Below, one piece after another: positions 9,100-24,614 of a DNA stretch of 64,000 nt (positions are counted from its first letter, which is position 1; every line of letters begins with the position of its first letter). The position numbers were made by a program, and so were the translations under genes. The stretch is from Enterococcus lacertideformus (GTDB lineage Bacteria > Bacillota > Bacilli > Lactobacillales > Enterococcaceae). The notes beneath the pieces were generated by a model, which ran no database searches, had not been told where the DNA came from, and worked only from the letters and a program-made list of their open reading frames with translations. The DNA lies in contig JADAKE010000017.1 in NCBI GenBank assembly GCA_015680865.1, forward strand, positions 1 through 64,000, read 5' to 3'.

Positions 9100-10392
9100 T
9101 TATTCCTCTTTGGATTGTGACTTTAGCAACGCTTTACGTCTACACTCTACGACCGTAGCAATTAGTACTATCACAATGCCAAGTAGAGAAATAAGTGTTT
9201 TTTCTTCCCCTGTTTTTGGTAGAAAAAGTCTTTTTGACCTTGATGGTTCCGCTGATGTCTGTGTAATTGGCGATCCTTCTAGCACTGCCTCCGATTGTTC
9301 AGGTACTTGATAGTTATAGACACGCGGCTGAGCTTTTTCATATGCAAGAGCAGGTACTTCACCGTTTTCTAGCTCCTCCATTTGCTGACCGTTGACTTTC
9401 ACATATAAAGGGTTACCATTTTCATCCTCCCAAGTATCAGGAATAACCACTGGAATGCTTTTTTCTTCAATCTGGTATCCTTTGACTGATTGAACTTCTT
9501 CAAAGAAATATTCTCCTGATGGTAATAATCTTCCACCAGTGGTCACGAGTCCATTTTCGTCAGAAATAAATCTACTAATTCTTAAATCAGTTAAAGGATT
9601 AGTATCTTCCAAAGGTACCCAATTATTTTGTAAATTACTGACTGGGCTTAAATCAAGATAATATTTTTGTCCATCGATGATTCGGTAGAGAACAAAAATT
9701 GCTCCCTCTAACGGAACACCAAGGTCATTGGATTCCGAGTTTTCTTTCCCATACTTAAAGAAATAGGGATCACGAATATAGCCGATGTTTTTTGGATAGA
9801 TATGGATTTCTTTTAGCTCTTCAGCATAATTTATCGGATTCATGATTGGCAATGTAACAATTATCGGCATTGCGATTTTTTCAAAATTGATATTGAATTC
9901 TATTGCATCGTTCTCTACTCTGTTTTCAAAAATTAGATAAACCGCAAAGTTATCATTTTTCAGTCTCGAAATAGGTATACGAGCAGTTCCTTGTGAGTCT
10001 CCTTCACCACTTGTTATAACATTAGCCACCTCTTGGATTTCCCCACTTTGGATCAATTTTTGAGCATTGCTCCGAGTAGAATATTCTTTGATCACTGTTT
10101 CAGCTGAGTGCTTTGCTATTTCTTCATAGAAAAAATCTGTCATATCATAAACGCTAAATTCTGCTCCATTTAATGGAGTAGGACCAGTGACAATATCAAA
10201 ATCTTCAGCTAGTTTTAATCCATTATTTTGATAAATAACATCTTTTTCATTGATATCTCGAATGATTCTTTTGTGGAGTACTAAGTCGATCATTTCTGAT
10301 TGTGTATCTGCTTGGGACGTTAAACTAAACAGGCTAAGCATTGGCAACAAAAGTAACAGAGAAAAGATGAACCCTTTAAATTTTTTCATCAT
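9100..10392 (-). CDS. Minor pilin / isopeptide-domain surface protein with LPKTG motif
   Basis: An intact 430-residue secreted protein. Signal peptide at residues 1-29 (MMKKFKGFIFSLLLLLPML), an early LVLHKRIIRDI pilin-like strand, a Cna-B-like domain with PLEGAIFVLYR and EEVQSVKGYQIEE, a proline/serine linker, then LPKTG at about residue 394, a hydrophobic segment and a basic tail. The family forms pili linked by class C sortases. It sits between the tip adhesin (10 bases away) and the backbone pilin in one minus-strand operon ending with the sortase. It is the only pilin here without a lesion. Confidence 0.85.
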   Translation of the reverse strand: MMKKFKGFIFSLLLLLPMLSLFSLTSQADTQSEMIDLVLHKRIIRDINEKDVIYQNNGLKLAEDFDIVTGPTPLNGAEFSVYDMTDFFYEEIAKHSAETVIKEYSTRSNAQKLIQSGEIQEVANVITSGEGDSQGTARIPISRLKNDNFAVYLIFENRVENDAIEFNINFEKIAMPIIVTLPIMNPINYAEELKEIHIYPKNIGYIRDPYFFKYGKENSESNDLGVPLEGAIFVLYRIIDGQKYYLDLSPVSNLQNNWVPLEDTNPLTDLRISRFISDENGLVTTGGRLLPSGEYFFEEVQSVKGYQIEEKSIPVVIPDTWEDENGNPLYVKVNGQQMEELENGEVPALAYEKAQPRVYNYQVPEQSEAVLEGSPITQTSAEPSRSKRLFLPKTGEEKTLISLLGIVIVLIATVVECRRKALLKSQSKEE

Positions 10393-13300
10393 TTATTTCG
10401 CTCCCTTTCGATTACTGTAGACATAGTAAGCAGTCGTTATAATCGCAAAAATGATAAAAGCTACAGCCGTAAACATCGATGCTTTTCGTCCTTTTCCACC
10501 AGTTGCTGGTAGCTGTCCTTTTTGGTCATTTTCTATGGTGAACTGGATCGTGTTGTTGTTATTATCTGTAGTGAACTCAGTTTTTAAAGCACCTTCAGCC
10601 AAATTTGTTGCGTTATAAAAGACAGTTACTGAACCACCGATGCTAACTTCTACTGTAAAAATACCAGTTAACAAAATAAACCCTTCTGGTGCGACAGTCT
10701 CTTTCACGTAGTATATTTTTCCAGCTTCAAGCGTACATGATTTAAATGTGCCTAATCCTTGCTCGTCTGTGATTGCCGTTGCTAACACTGTTCCTTCAGC
10801 ATCTTCATCTGCATACAAACTAAATTCTGCACCACTGAGCAGTTTTCCATTTGCTGAACTTTTCTTCAAAATAGAAAGTTCAAAAAGTTTTAAGTCGTTC
10901 ACAACATCTGGTAAGGTTACTTCAATCTTGTCTTGTGTTTTATCTATCTTGATGTCACTAATATTTCCAGATTCTTTTTCTGTAAAAGTAATATTTCCTT
11001 TCTCGTTGATCGTCAATACTCCAATTTCATCTAACTAAACGATAGCCATTCGGCGCACCAGTTTCGACTAGACGATACTCACCAGGTGCTACATTTTTCA
11101 GTGTATGGTTTCCATCATTATTTTTACTTTCGATAAAAGTATATTTTGTCTCTCCAGTTGTATCTTGAAGTTCAAAAACAGCACCTTTTAAAGGAGAAGT
11201 TCCGTCGCTTCCTTTTTTATTCAATGTTAGATCGATCTCTTTCAAGTCATTGGAAACCGTAGTGATTTTTTCATTATTGTAAAAAACGTTTCCATCCTTA
11301 TCTATCATAATCTGGATTGGATCCATCGTTTTAAAACCAACCGGTGTTTCGATTTCTTTTAGCAAGTATTCTCCAGGAATTACTTGTGTAAACGAAATTT
11401 CACCATTTTCTTCTGAACGTGTTGACTCATACAATGAATCATTGCTCGTTTCATTTTCAAATAATGCAAATCTTGCTCCACTCAACGTATTTTCTGTACC
11501 AGTTATTTTTTTAATTAACGTAAAGTCTTTTGTAGTAGCCGATGAAAGATTTTTTTGACAGATGGAACTGCGTAATAGAAATTTGTCCCATTATCATTGG
11601 TTAGATAGGTTGTTTTATTCGTCGGATAGAATGCTCCATCATGATAGTTTTCGTCTATTTCTACTTGGTAGATGACTCGAAATCCTTGACGAACATTGTT
11701 AACTGATCCTAGGCTCACATTTCCAAAAATCAATTTCTCATTATTGGAATCGTTGCTAATAGCTTGGGCATAATTAGGATAGTTAGGGTCTGATGGTTTT
11801 ATTTCCGTCAGATTCTCGCCATCTAGACTCAATGCTGAATAGTGAATAGAATTTGGAATTAAATTCACAAATTCACTCAATGGGTCGGTGATTAATCCAT
11901 TAGAGATAGTGGATATTAGCGGAGATAATGCACTGTCTAAAGCTGAAATCAGATCCTGTACTGAGCTTGCTCTAAATGTCCCGTCTTGCCCTAGAGCAGA
12001 TACTACAGCATTCGCAGTATCTCCTGTGTGAAATCCAACTGCATAACGGTTGATATTACTAGAAGTAAATTGACCATAACGCATATTGATAAAATCTAAG
12101 GTATCTTGTGAGTAGTCAGTTGTACCATTTCCATCATAAATTGTAAGTGAATTAGTAGCTGTCATCCTTAATACTTGTCCATTATTCACTCTAGATTTTG
12201 TTAGATAGCCTAAAGATGTATCAAGAGGTGTGTTACTTGTCATATAACCTGAACGATGTCGAAAAGTAGGTACCCCATCCGTGATTGTAATCAAAACTTT
12301 TTCTGCATCCGGTCTTGCACCATACTCAGAGGTAGTAAGCAATTTCAAACCAGCATCTACACCTAAAAATGTCGGCGTACCTGAACTGGTTGGTGCATCT
12401 GCGGTATTAATTATAGAGTGACTCATAAGTCGGCTTTTATCCGTAGTAAATCCAGTCATATTCTCTGGCATTGATGTACCTGATCCTAAATTCGAGAAAG
12501 AAGCAATCTCTCCGTATGGTCTATTGCTTTCAAGTAATCCAGATTGATAGGACCCAAATGCTGCCATGCCAATCTGTACATCTTGATAGTCCATCAACAT
12601 CTTATCCGCAAATACCTCTACTGCTTCTTTCAAATCTCTCCATCTAGTAGATTCAGGTACAGTATCATCATTCATACTAGAAGATTTATCCAAAACTAAA
12701 ACAATATCTAGCTTGGGAATGGGTCTGATTGCATCACCAATCGTGTCTAGCTGGATTTGGAAGATATTATCTTTTTCTGTCGGACTTACCGTTTTCTTCG
12801 TGTTGACACGACCTCTTTCTCCACTACCATATTCATGATACCCACTCGCAAAATTCATTGGATCACCTGTGATACTGAACATCTGAACCTCATCTTGAGC
12901 CTCAGGTTTCTGAATTAAATTGCCATAATCATAGTTACGGATGATCTCTGAAGCGCTTCCAGACAGATGATTGTCCTTCAACACTTCTAGCTGTTTCTTT
13001 AGTACTTTGTTGTTTCTGTTCATCAATTATTTCAGAATATTCCGAATATTCTTCGGTTACTGCTACTTCTGATAATGCTATTATTGTATGGGGTCCAGCG
13101 TATTCTGTAGGTAAAACATTTTCTTCTACAATAGTTTTTACACCTTCTGTTTCAACCGTCGGATTTTTTTCATACGTTAAAATTTCTGTTTCGACTGTTT
13201 GATTAGCGACGCGTTGTTCATCCATTTGTACTTCAACCACTAATTCGATAACTTCTTTTGGCATTTCAACAATCAGGCTACCTTCAGACTCTGAGGAAAA

Positions 13301-13663
13301 ATTTTTTTCTGAGTACCAACTATTTTCTTTTTCCATTAAATCTAAATCGTTCATATTTTTGACAGTACCAATGCCATTTGCTACTTGTTCTAGTTTTAAT
13401 TTTACTACACGTTGTACTTCATCATTCGTACTAGTATCTTGGTACTTTTGATAACTTATTTTCCACTCGATCATCGTTTCTTTTTCTGCATAAGATACTT
13501 CTACTTTTCCATATGACTCTTTCTCGAAGATGACTTGTTGAGTTTCTGTCACTGCTTCTGCTTGGCTTGGAAACACAGTTGTAGATAGATTGAAATAAGG
13601 AAAAACGATCGCTAAGATAGCTAGTAAGAGCCAAGCCTTCCTTCTTTTTTTCATATTATCCAT
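10393..13663 (-). pseudogene. Pilus tip adhesin with von Willebrand A domain, three frameshifts
   Basis: The gene would encode about 1090 residues. A signal peptide (KAWLLLAILAIVFPYF) opens it. A von Willebrand A domain follows with the metal-site motif DKSSSM after LDIVLVL, then Cna-B repeats (GEYLLKEIETPVGF, GEYRLVETGAPNGY, YVKETVAPEGF), LPATG and a membrane anchor. Frame is lost at 12935-13026, at about 11550 (a run of seven A, where PSVKK should run on to SSATTKDFTLIKK) and at 11027-11040 (NGYRLVR then stop). VWA adhesins of this kind sit at pilus tips in enterococci and streptococci. As read, the product would be cut before the VWA domain. Confidence 0.85.
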
Positions 13664-13898
13664 TTGTTAGCCATTTCCTTTCGTTAAAGCTTATAATGTT
13701 CTGTTGCTTTGATAAGACATTTGCTTTTAATGAGACATTGCTATCTCACTCTAATGTTTCAGTGCTTCTCCTTTCAAAATAACTTTTCTTTCCAAAATGA
13801 TAATAACAATTTAACCATAACCTCACAAATATTTTAAAAAACTCACTGTTTTTTAATTAAATAACATACAAAAAAGTAGTAAGGCAAGGAATGATTAG

Positions 13899-14621
13899 AT
13901 GAAAAAACACAAACTATTATTATTTGCATCACTTATATGTATTGGTACTGGCACAATAAATGCCATCAGTGTTCAGGCAGATCAACAAGCAACCTATTTA
14001 AATTCAGACGCACAAAATGCCATTACAGCTGTCGACAATTTATATACCGATCAAACACACACCGTTTTATCACCAAAAACGACGCCCCAATCCATACAAA
14101 ATGCAAAAAAATTGATTCTAAAGGCCGCTGGAAAATGTGACATTATCGCTTTAAATAAACTATGCACTCAGGCTGAAACTTTGTTGAGACAAAGCACAGT
14201 TTCAGAAGACTCTGCGGTTCAAAAGGCCGTCACAGCTGTTGACAATTTATTTACTGATCAAACACACACCGTTTTATCATCAAAAACGACGCCCCAATCC
14301 ATACAAAATGCAAAAAAATTGATTCTAAAGGCTGCTGGAAAATGTGACATTATCGCTTTAAATAAACTATGCACTCAGGCTGAAACCTTATTGATACAAA
14401 GCACGGTTTCAGAAGATTCTGCGGTTCAAAAGGCCGTCACAGCTGTTGACGATTTATTTACCGATCAAACACACACCACTTTGTCACCAAAAACAACAGC
14501 CGAATCTATACAAAATGCAAAAAAATTGATTCTAAAAGCCGTAGGTAAATGTGATATAGTTTACTTAAGTCAGTTATGTAACCAAGCAGAAAATTTATTG
14601 TTGCATTCTAAATACTTATAA
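13899..14621 (+). CDS. Secreted protein of three tandem 69-residue Cys-pair repeats
   Basis: A 240-residue protein with a signal peptide (cleavage likely after SVQA, residue 27). Three repeats begin near residues 41, 110 and 179. Each contains AVDNLFTDQTHTVLS, then AKKLILKAAGKCDII and LCTQAETLL. Each repeat has two cysteines nine residues apart (80/89, 149/158, 218/227), so six in a secreted Gram-positive protein, suggesting a disulphide in each unit. No LPxTG motif or membrane anchor is seen. The LFTD...T...I..A pattern recalls the short helical Cry1Ac D-VI-type repeats of surface proteins, a weak resemblance. It is on the opposite strand to the pilus operon. The function is unknown. Confidence 0.8.
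   Translation: MKKHKLLLFASLICIGTGTINAISVQADQQATYLNSDAQNAITAVDNLYTDQTHTVLSPKTTPQSIQNAKKLILKAAGKCDIIALNKLCTQAETLLRQSTVSEDSAVQKAVTAVDNLFTDQTHTVLSSKTTPQSIQNAKKLILKAAGKCDIIALNKLCTQAETLLIQSTVSEDSAVQKAVTAVDDLFTDQTHTTLSPKTTAESIQNAKKLILKAVGKCDIVYLSQLCNQAENLLLHSKYL
14019..14621 (+). repeat. Three 207-bp tandem repeats within the secreted-protein gene
   Basis: Units start at about 14019, 14226 and 14433. Units 1 and 2 are almost identical at the base level over long stretches, whereas unit 3 has more differences, including an altered end. This suggests a recent duplication of unit 1/2 and room for copy-number change by recombination. Confidence 0.85.
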
Positions 14622-14774
14622 AAAAACTATTTAATTAAAATAAATTCATTGTATTGCAGCCTAACGATTAAATGATTAAAAAATATGACAATATTTGAAA
14701 AATCTAGCGTTCTTTAAATACAAGATACACCCACATACTATTAACTTCTTTATTTATCAGAAAAATGAATAAAC

Positions 14775-14810
14775 CGATAAAACCTCTAGTGAAAGCTAGG
14801 GTTTTTATCG
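14775..14810. terminator. Bidirectional hairpin after the repeat-protein gene
   Basis: CGATAAAACCTCTAG and CTAGGGTTTTTATCG pair with one mismatch around a 6-base loop, about 150 bases after the stop of the repeat protein and facing the methyltransferase relic on the other strand. Confidence 0.5.
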
Positions 14811-14878
14811 TAGTAAAAAAACAGACGTACCACTTTTTCTACTGATTCGATTACAAATTAAGGGATCGTTTGAGTCTT

Positions 14879-15227
14879 TTAATGTCTAACAGAGATTAAT
14901 ACGGTTTTGTTTGTATCTTCGTCTATCTCACCATTATTTTTTGCTAGTGAATGCCTTTTAATTTCGCTTGCTAGCCGTAAAAAAGTCAAAAAATTTAATC
15001 TACCAATATCATTTATTCCAGACTCACTTGTTCCTATTAATTGATTCTCTAAATAAAAAAGAAAAGATACATTTTTGTTTTTCTTCGCTACCTTTATGAT
15101 GTCATGCATTTCTCTGCCCTGTATCATGAATTGTCCTATAACTTAGGCAAGCAATTTCAGTGGTGTCCAGCCTGTTCTATACCTAAACGAACGCCCCAAT
15201 GACGGCAAGTAAATCTAAAAATTTCAT
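14879..15227 (-). pseudogene. Relic of a C5 DNA cytosine methyltransferase 5' end
   Basis: On the minus strand from an ATG at 15227 the text reads MKFLDLLAVIGAF, then in the next frame RLGIEQAGHH, then in shifted frames SYRTIHDTG and MHDIIKV. This follows the start of the intact methyltransferase at 53410-54552 (MTFLDLFAGIGGFRLGMEQAGHQ ... SYKAIHDTR ... MHDITSV) step by step, with similar bases. At least two frame changes are present. The remaining open stretch down to 14879 (82 codons ending VLISVRH) has no recognised homology and is probably not expressed. Everything after MHDI is missing, so this is a fragment. Confidence 0.7.
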
Positions 15228-15890
15228 AAACCGCCGCTTTCTTTGCAAAGAAAAAATCCAAGAACATTTGGCGCTATAATTTCTATGACTGATAGAATAT
15301 TCTATTGATCCTAGATTTTTTTATAAAAAACAATATAGGTATATAAAAATTCCAATAGAATCGAATTGACTAAAACAGCAATTTTAAAGGAAGTTTTTGT
15401 ATGTTTACTACTCATTCTCTCAAATATCTCTTGCTTATTAAAGATAAAAGTATTTAAATCCATTCGTTTAAAGAAACTTTTTATAGAACAAGAAAGTTAT
15501 TGTAATTGAAGGATCATTAATTTACTACTTTAAACCTTCTCCTTTTTATAAACGTTCTGTGAAGAATAGGAAGAAAATTTCGATGATTCTTTTAAATCGC
15601 TGTAGCAATAAACTAACTTACTTTTAACCAAAAAAACAACGTTATCATTGTCGCACTTGTGAAAAATAGTTGACTATTCTCCCCTCTCTAGTTGCGCTTT
15701 TATTTTTTATTTCAAAACAAGTACGCAAAAATATAAAAAAGGAATCTGTCTTGCTTTTTTAAAAGACTGTATGACTACAAAAAATTTTCACACGGCTATC
15801 AAGTGATTGAAATGAGTTTATTATGGATTTCTCAGTTTCTCAAATATGCGCTTACGAGTATTTTTTATGAAACGCTTAATTAATTACACA
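15228..15890. other. Long stretch without intact gene
   Basis: AT-rich with many stops in all frames. On the plus strand at about 15630-15670 the phrase PKKQRYHCRTCEK appears, which looks like the zinc-finger part of an ISL3-type transposase, immediately followed by a stop. This is too short to claim an element. No promoter or RNA gene was recognised. Confidence 0.3.
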
Positions 15891-15894
15891 TAAA

Positions 15895-15933
15895 AAGAGG
15901 CGGTGACAGAAGTAGCTCCTGACACGCCCTCTT
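15895..15933 (-). terminator. Terminator after the GH63-like gene
   Basis: AAGAGGCGGTGACAGA and the opposing TCCTGACACGCCCTCTT form an imperfect stem; on the minus strand the stem is followed by TTTTTATG. It lies 42 bases past the stop of the glycosidase. Confidence 0.6.
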
Positions 15934-15974
15934 GTAGAAAATCTTATCAATCCGATTTGATAAAAAGCTTATTT

Positions 15975-18312
<2,338 letters not shown>

Positions 18313-18407
18313 AAAAAATGCCTCCTTTGTAGAATTCAACTATTTCTGTATTCACTCAATTCAATGACATACCGCCTACTTTTCAATGACATTCACTAAC
18401 CGATTTT

Positions 18408-21438
<3,031 letters not shown>

Positions 21439-21461
<23 letters not shown>

Positions 21462-22924
21462 ACTTCACTTCTCCTTTTTCTTTGTTATTTTCTTTATTTT
21501 CATATCGCTTCCAACAAATCCAGGAAAAGCCCATAAAAACGATCAATCCGATAATATTATAAGCAAGAATTCCTAGTGGACTTGCTGTTCCTTTTGGTAA
21601 TGTTCCTTGAATTTCTTCCATGATCAACTTTGGATCCGGAACTGTCGACATAAAGAATACGAAGATAAAAATTCCCAATAAAAGGATACCGGCGATCAAG
21701 CCAAATTTCCGATTACCAAATCGAAAACTTCTTGGCATCTCTTCTTTTTTCCAGCGAAGACCAATATAAGCAATTAATAAAAACAATACTGGTAATAATG
21801 AAGTGGAAGCTGTCATGTTGATTAATGTTTCCAAAAAACTTTCCATATTCCCAATACCTAAAGCTGTAACCGCCAATAAAACAGTTACGATGATACCTTG
21901 TACAAGTAAAGCATTCGTTGGATTTCCTTCTTCATTTGTTTTAACAAGCCATTTTCCAAAAACGCCTTCTGGAATTTCTGAGAAAAACACTTTCACTGGT
22001 GCCGCCGTCCAAAGTACCAATGAACCAAGACTTCCGACAAAAAGAATGACACCTACTAAACGAACCATCACTGCTTCTGGAATATGGAAATAGGTTCCTA
22101 AAATTTTAAAGATATCGAAAATACCATTTGAAAAGTTTCCTTTCAAGACTTCTGTTGGAACGACTAATCCCACAGCAATTGCACCTAAAATATACATGAT
22201 ACCTACCGCGATCGTAGCACCGATCATCGTCCGTACAAAGGTTTTGTTGCCACCTTTTACGTCTTTAATGTAAACCCCAATACTTTCTCCTCCACCAACT
22301 GCCTGCAAGATCCAAGCCATTGTCATGAAGAATGTCCAGTTAAAGGTGGGCATAACAGAAGTAGCTGTGAAATCTTGTGCCGGTTCGTTTCCAAAGCCAA
22401 ACACGACTACAAACGCTAAAACAACGAATGCGATCCCCATGAAGAGACGAGCACCACCAGCTAAACTAGTTACTTTAGAAATCCAAGAAACACCTTTGAT
22501 ACAGACCCACGTCATTACCCAAAATAAAAGGACTGAAATCAATGCAATGATCTTTGTACTATTGGCTCCTTGAAAAACATTTTGTCCCAAAAATGCATAA
22601 GAACCGTAAATCAATGTGTTGGGCAATAAAGAGCAAAAGAAAAATAGGTTAACAAAGAAATAAGACCAAGCACCTAAAAATGCCCACTTTGGACCTAAAA
22701 CTGATTCTAACCAACTATGCACTCCTGATTCATTTTCGGAATTTGCTGAAGCAAATTCTGCAATCATTAAAATAAAGGGTAAGAAATAAAAAATAGTGCC
22801 AAATAAATAACCTGGTATAGTTTTGAATACTATTATTTACGATACTTGGAAAAGCAAAAACTGCTGAAAAAGTCATCAGCATAAAAGCGACGGAGCTTAA
22901 ACGTTCTCTTGAATGTGTAGGCAT
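21439..22924 (-). pseudogene. APC-family amino-acid permease, frameshifted near the N-terminus
   Basis: The start MPTHSRERLSSVAFMLMTF (ATG 22924, after GAGAGGAAG) and the main part (MIAEFASANSENESG onward, 442 residues) are in different frames; the switch lies at about 22800-22840. Together they give about 490 residues with some twelve hydrophobic segments and AVGGGESIGVYIKD, as in the glutamate/GABA-antiporter group of the APC superfamily. Transport of an amino acid across the plasma membrane is the family role; the substrate is not known. It overlaps lacZ, implying one transcript, although a sugar transporter would be the more usual partner. Confidence 0.75.
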
Positions 22925-22969
22925 CTTACTACTTCCTCTCTATAAATTAGAATAAATGTTACACTATCA

Positions 22970-22985
22970 TTTTAAAGCGCTTACT
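22970..22985. promoter_or_regulatory. Possible catabolite-response element (cre-like)
   Basis: On the minus strand AGTAAGCGCTTTAA lies between the permease start and the divergent araC gene. It matches the cre core WNAANCGNTTNCA loosely, with the first base off. CcpA control of a lacZ operon would be expected; this is an inference from a single short match. Confidence 0.35.
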
Positions 22986-23074
22986 ATATTAAAAAAATAA
23001 AAAATGTTGCCATTTTATTGTAAAGATGTTGACTTATTAAAAACCTTTACATACTCTTATAAAGAGGTGATCCC

Positions 23075-23905
23075 ATGCAAAATATTTTTACAAAAGATGT
23101 GAATATCTTTATTAATGATCAAATCATCAGTCAAGAATTCCATTTATATGAAGCAGGTTATGAAAAATGTCGACCTACCAAACAGGTTGAATACGCCCCC
23201 ATTAATTACTGGGTACTTCACTATTGCAGTGAGGGAGAAGGCTATTTTTCCACACCATTTATGGAAAAGCAACACATAACAGCTGGCGACTTGTTTATGA
23301 TTCCAGCTAATTGCCGCAATATCTATTATCCCAATCGAAAGAATCCCTGGACCTATCATTGGGTTGGTTTTGTTGGCGAACTTTCTGCCCAGTATCTAGC
23401 TAAAGTCGGGTTAACAACAGAAAATTGCATCTTAAGAGGAACTTTTGATAAAAAAATAGAAAGTCTGTTCAAGAATATTCATCTTCAAGCAAGGAGCCAT
23501 AATCACTTTGGTAGCTTATGTGATAGTTTTCAACTTCTTGATTATTTAGAACATCTTTCAGCAACACAAACAGAAAGTCAAAGCCTACGATTATTCAATC
23601 AAATCAAAAAAGAAATCAACGAAAATTTTTCGAATAACTTGTCTATCAATCAGCTAGCAGAAGACCACAATATAGATCGGAGTTACTTATTCAAGCTCTT
23701 TCAACGTTATGAAAAAACAAATCCTAGTATCTATGTCCAAAATCTAAAGTTACAAAAAGCTTGTTCTCTCCTACGGAAAAGCTCTTTGACAATTACAGAA
23801 ATCAGTTTTGAAACTGGTTTTTCTTCTCCTTCTTATTTCTCGAAGTTTTTTTTCAAAAAAAAAGCGATGACTCCCAAGCAATACCGCCATCAATTTCTGA
23901 ATTAA
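23075..23905 (+). CDS. AraC-family transcriptional regulator
   Basis: An intact 276-residue protein. The N-terminal cupin domain has APINYWVLHYC, GEGYFSTP and GDLFMIPA, the sugar-sensing type. The C-terminal region has two helix-turn-helix motifs, including LSINQLAEDHNIDRSYLFKLF and the signature ITEISFETGFSSPSYFSKFF. AGAGGTGAT precedes the ATG at 23075. It is divergent from the permease-lacZ genes and so is their likely activator. It is intact while its presumed targets are broken. Confidence 0.85.
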   Translation: MQNIFTKDVNIFINDQIISQEFHLYEAGYEKCRPTKQVEYAPINYWVLHYCSEGEGYFSTPFMEKQHITAGDLFMIPANCRNIYYPNRKNPWTYHWVGFVGELSAQYLAKVGLTTENCILRGTFDKKIESLFKNIHLQARSHNHFGSLCDSFQLLDYLEHLSATQTESQSLRLFNQIKKEINENFSNNLSINQLAEDHNIDRSYLFKLFQRYEKTNPSIYVQNLKLQKACSLLRKSSLTITEISFETGFSSPSYFSKFFFKKKAMTPKQYRHQFLN

Positions 23906-23910
23906 AAAAT

Positions 23911-23957
23911 GAGAGTGGAACAATAGTCAGAAAAAATCTGATTACTGCCCCACTCTC
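23911..23957 (+). terminator. Hairpin after araC
   Basis: GAGAGTGG and CCACTCTC pair around an inner region with smaller stems (CAGA/TCTG), right after the araC stop. There is no strong T run behind it on the plus strand, so termination is only probable. Confidence 0.45.
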
Positions 23958-23992
23958 TTAGAAAAGGCGTGCCTTGTTTCTATTCATTTTTC

Positions 23993-24042
23993 AATCTTAG
24001 CTTACTTTTTAAAAATTGATTTCTAAAAAGTAAGCTAAGATT
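23993..24042. repeat. Perfect 19-bp inverted repeat, probable IS200/IS605 right-end hairpin
   Basis: AATCTTAGCTTACTTTTTA faces its exact complement across 12 bases. It lies just past the end of a TnpB relic. Elements of the IS200/IS605 group end in such subterminal hairpins, so this may be the right end; it could also act as a terminator. Confidence 0.45.
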
Positions 24043-24049
24043 TGTTACA

Positions 24050-24360
24050 CTATTGAGCCTCTCATGACTAAAGACTCGATATTCTTGGGAATGAACATAC
24101 TTACAAGCGCATTTTTTTGCTTACAGAGTGTTTACCAAGCTATCCCCGTAGTTCCTACAATTCAGCTTAGTCCACAGAATAGAACTTTTTAAATCTTCAA
24201 TCAGAATATTTTACTAGCATTGATATCTCTCTCATGATACGTAGTACAAATCGGACAAGTCCCCTTACAAATATTGAACAATTTCTTGCTTCACACTCTC
24301 AACAAATTGGACTTGATGGAAATCATTTATCTACTTTGATTATTTCACGGCATACCAGTC
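24050..24360 (-). pseudogene. TnpB (IS605 OrfB) C-terminal relic
   Basis: On the minus strand the phrases KVDK-stop-FPSSPIC, then GTCPICTTYHERDINASK are seen in order. They match the end of TnpB proteins: the WFPSSQxC zinc-finger half and the TCPxCGxxHDRDxNA half with the last RuvC aspartate. Several stops and a frame change separate the pieces, and the rest of the gene is gone. The bases between this relic and the kdgK gene (24361-24614) hold nothing I can name. Confidence 0.6.
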
Positions 24361-24614
24361 ATTTCTGCGATAATGATTATGATAATGTATATAAATTACA
24401 ACAACTACTTTCAATTCTAACGTTCACCCTAAAAAGTATCTTTTTCACGTACAACTTTTATGGTGCACATCATTGTCCCACTCTCTTTTTTCTTCATCAA
24501 TCTAAAATTTTATTGCTCCGATTAATTTAGTTTCTAATTAGCCTTAATAAATGTATCCATTAGAATACTTGTAGATTCTACTTCTACACAAAAATATCTA
24601 TACTTAATAGATCT

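Noticed and set aside
15620..15700. Possible ISL3-type transposase
   Set aside because: Only about 13 residues (PKKQRYHCRTCEK) match the zinc-finger pattern and a stop follows at once; no element ends were found.
24234..24530. 98-codon open frame on the plus strand
   Set aside because: It is the antisense shadow of the TnpB relic read on the minus strand.
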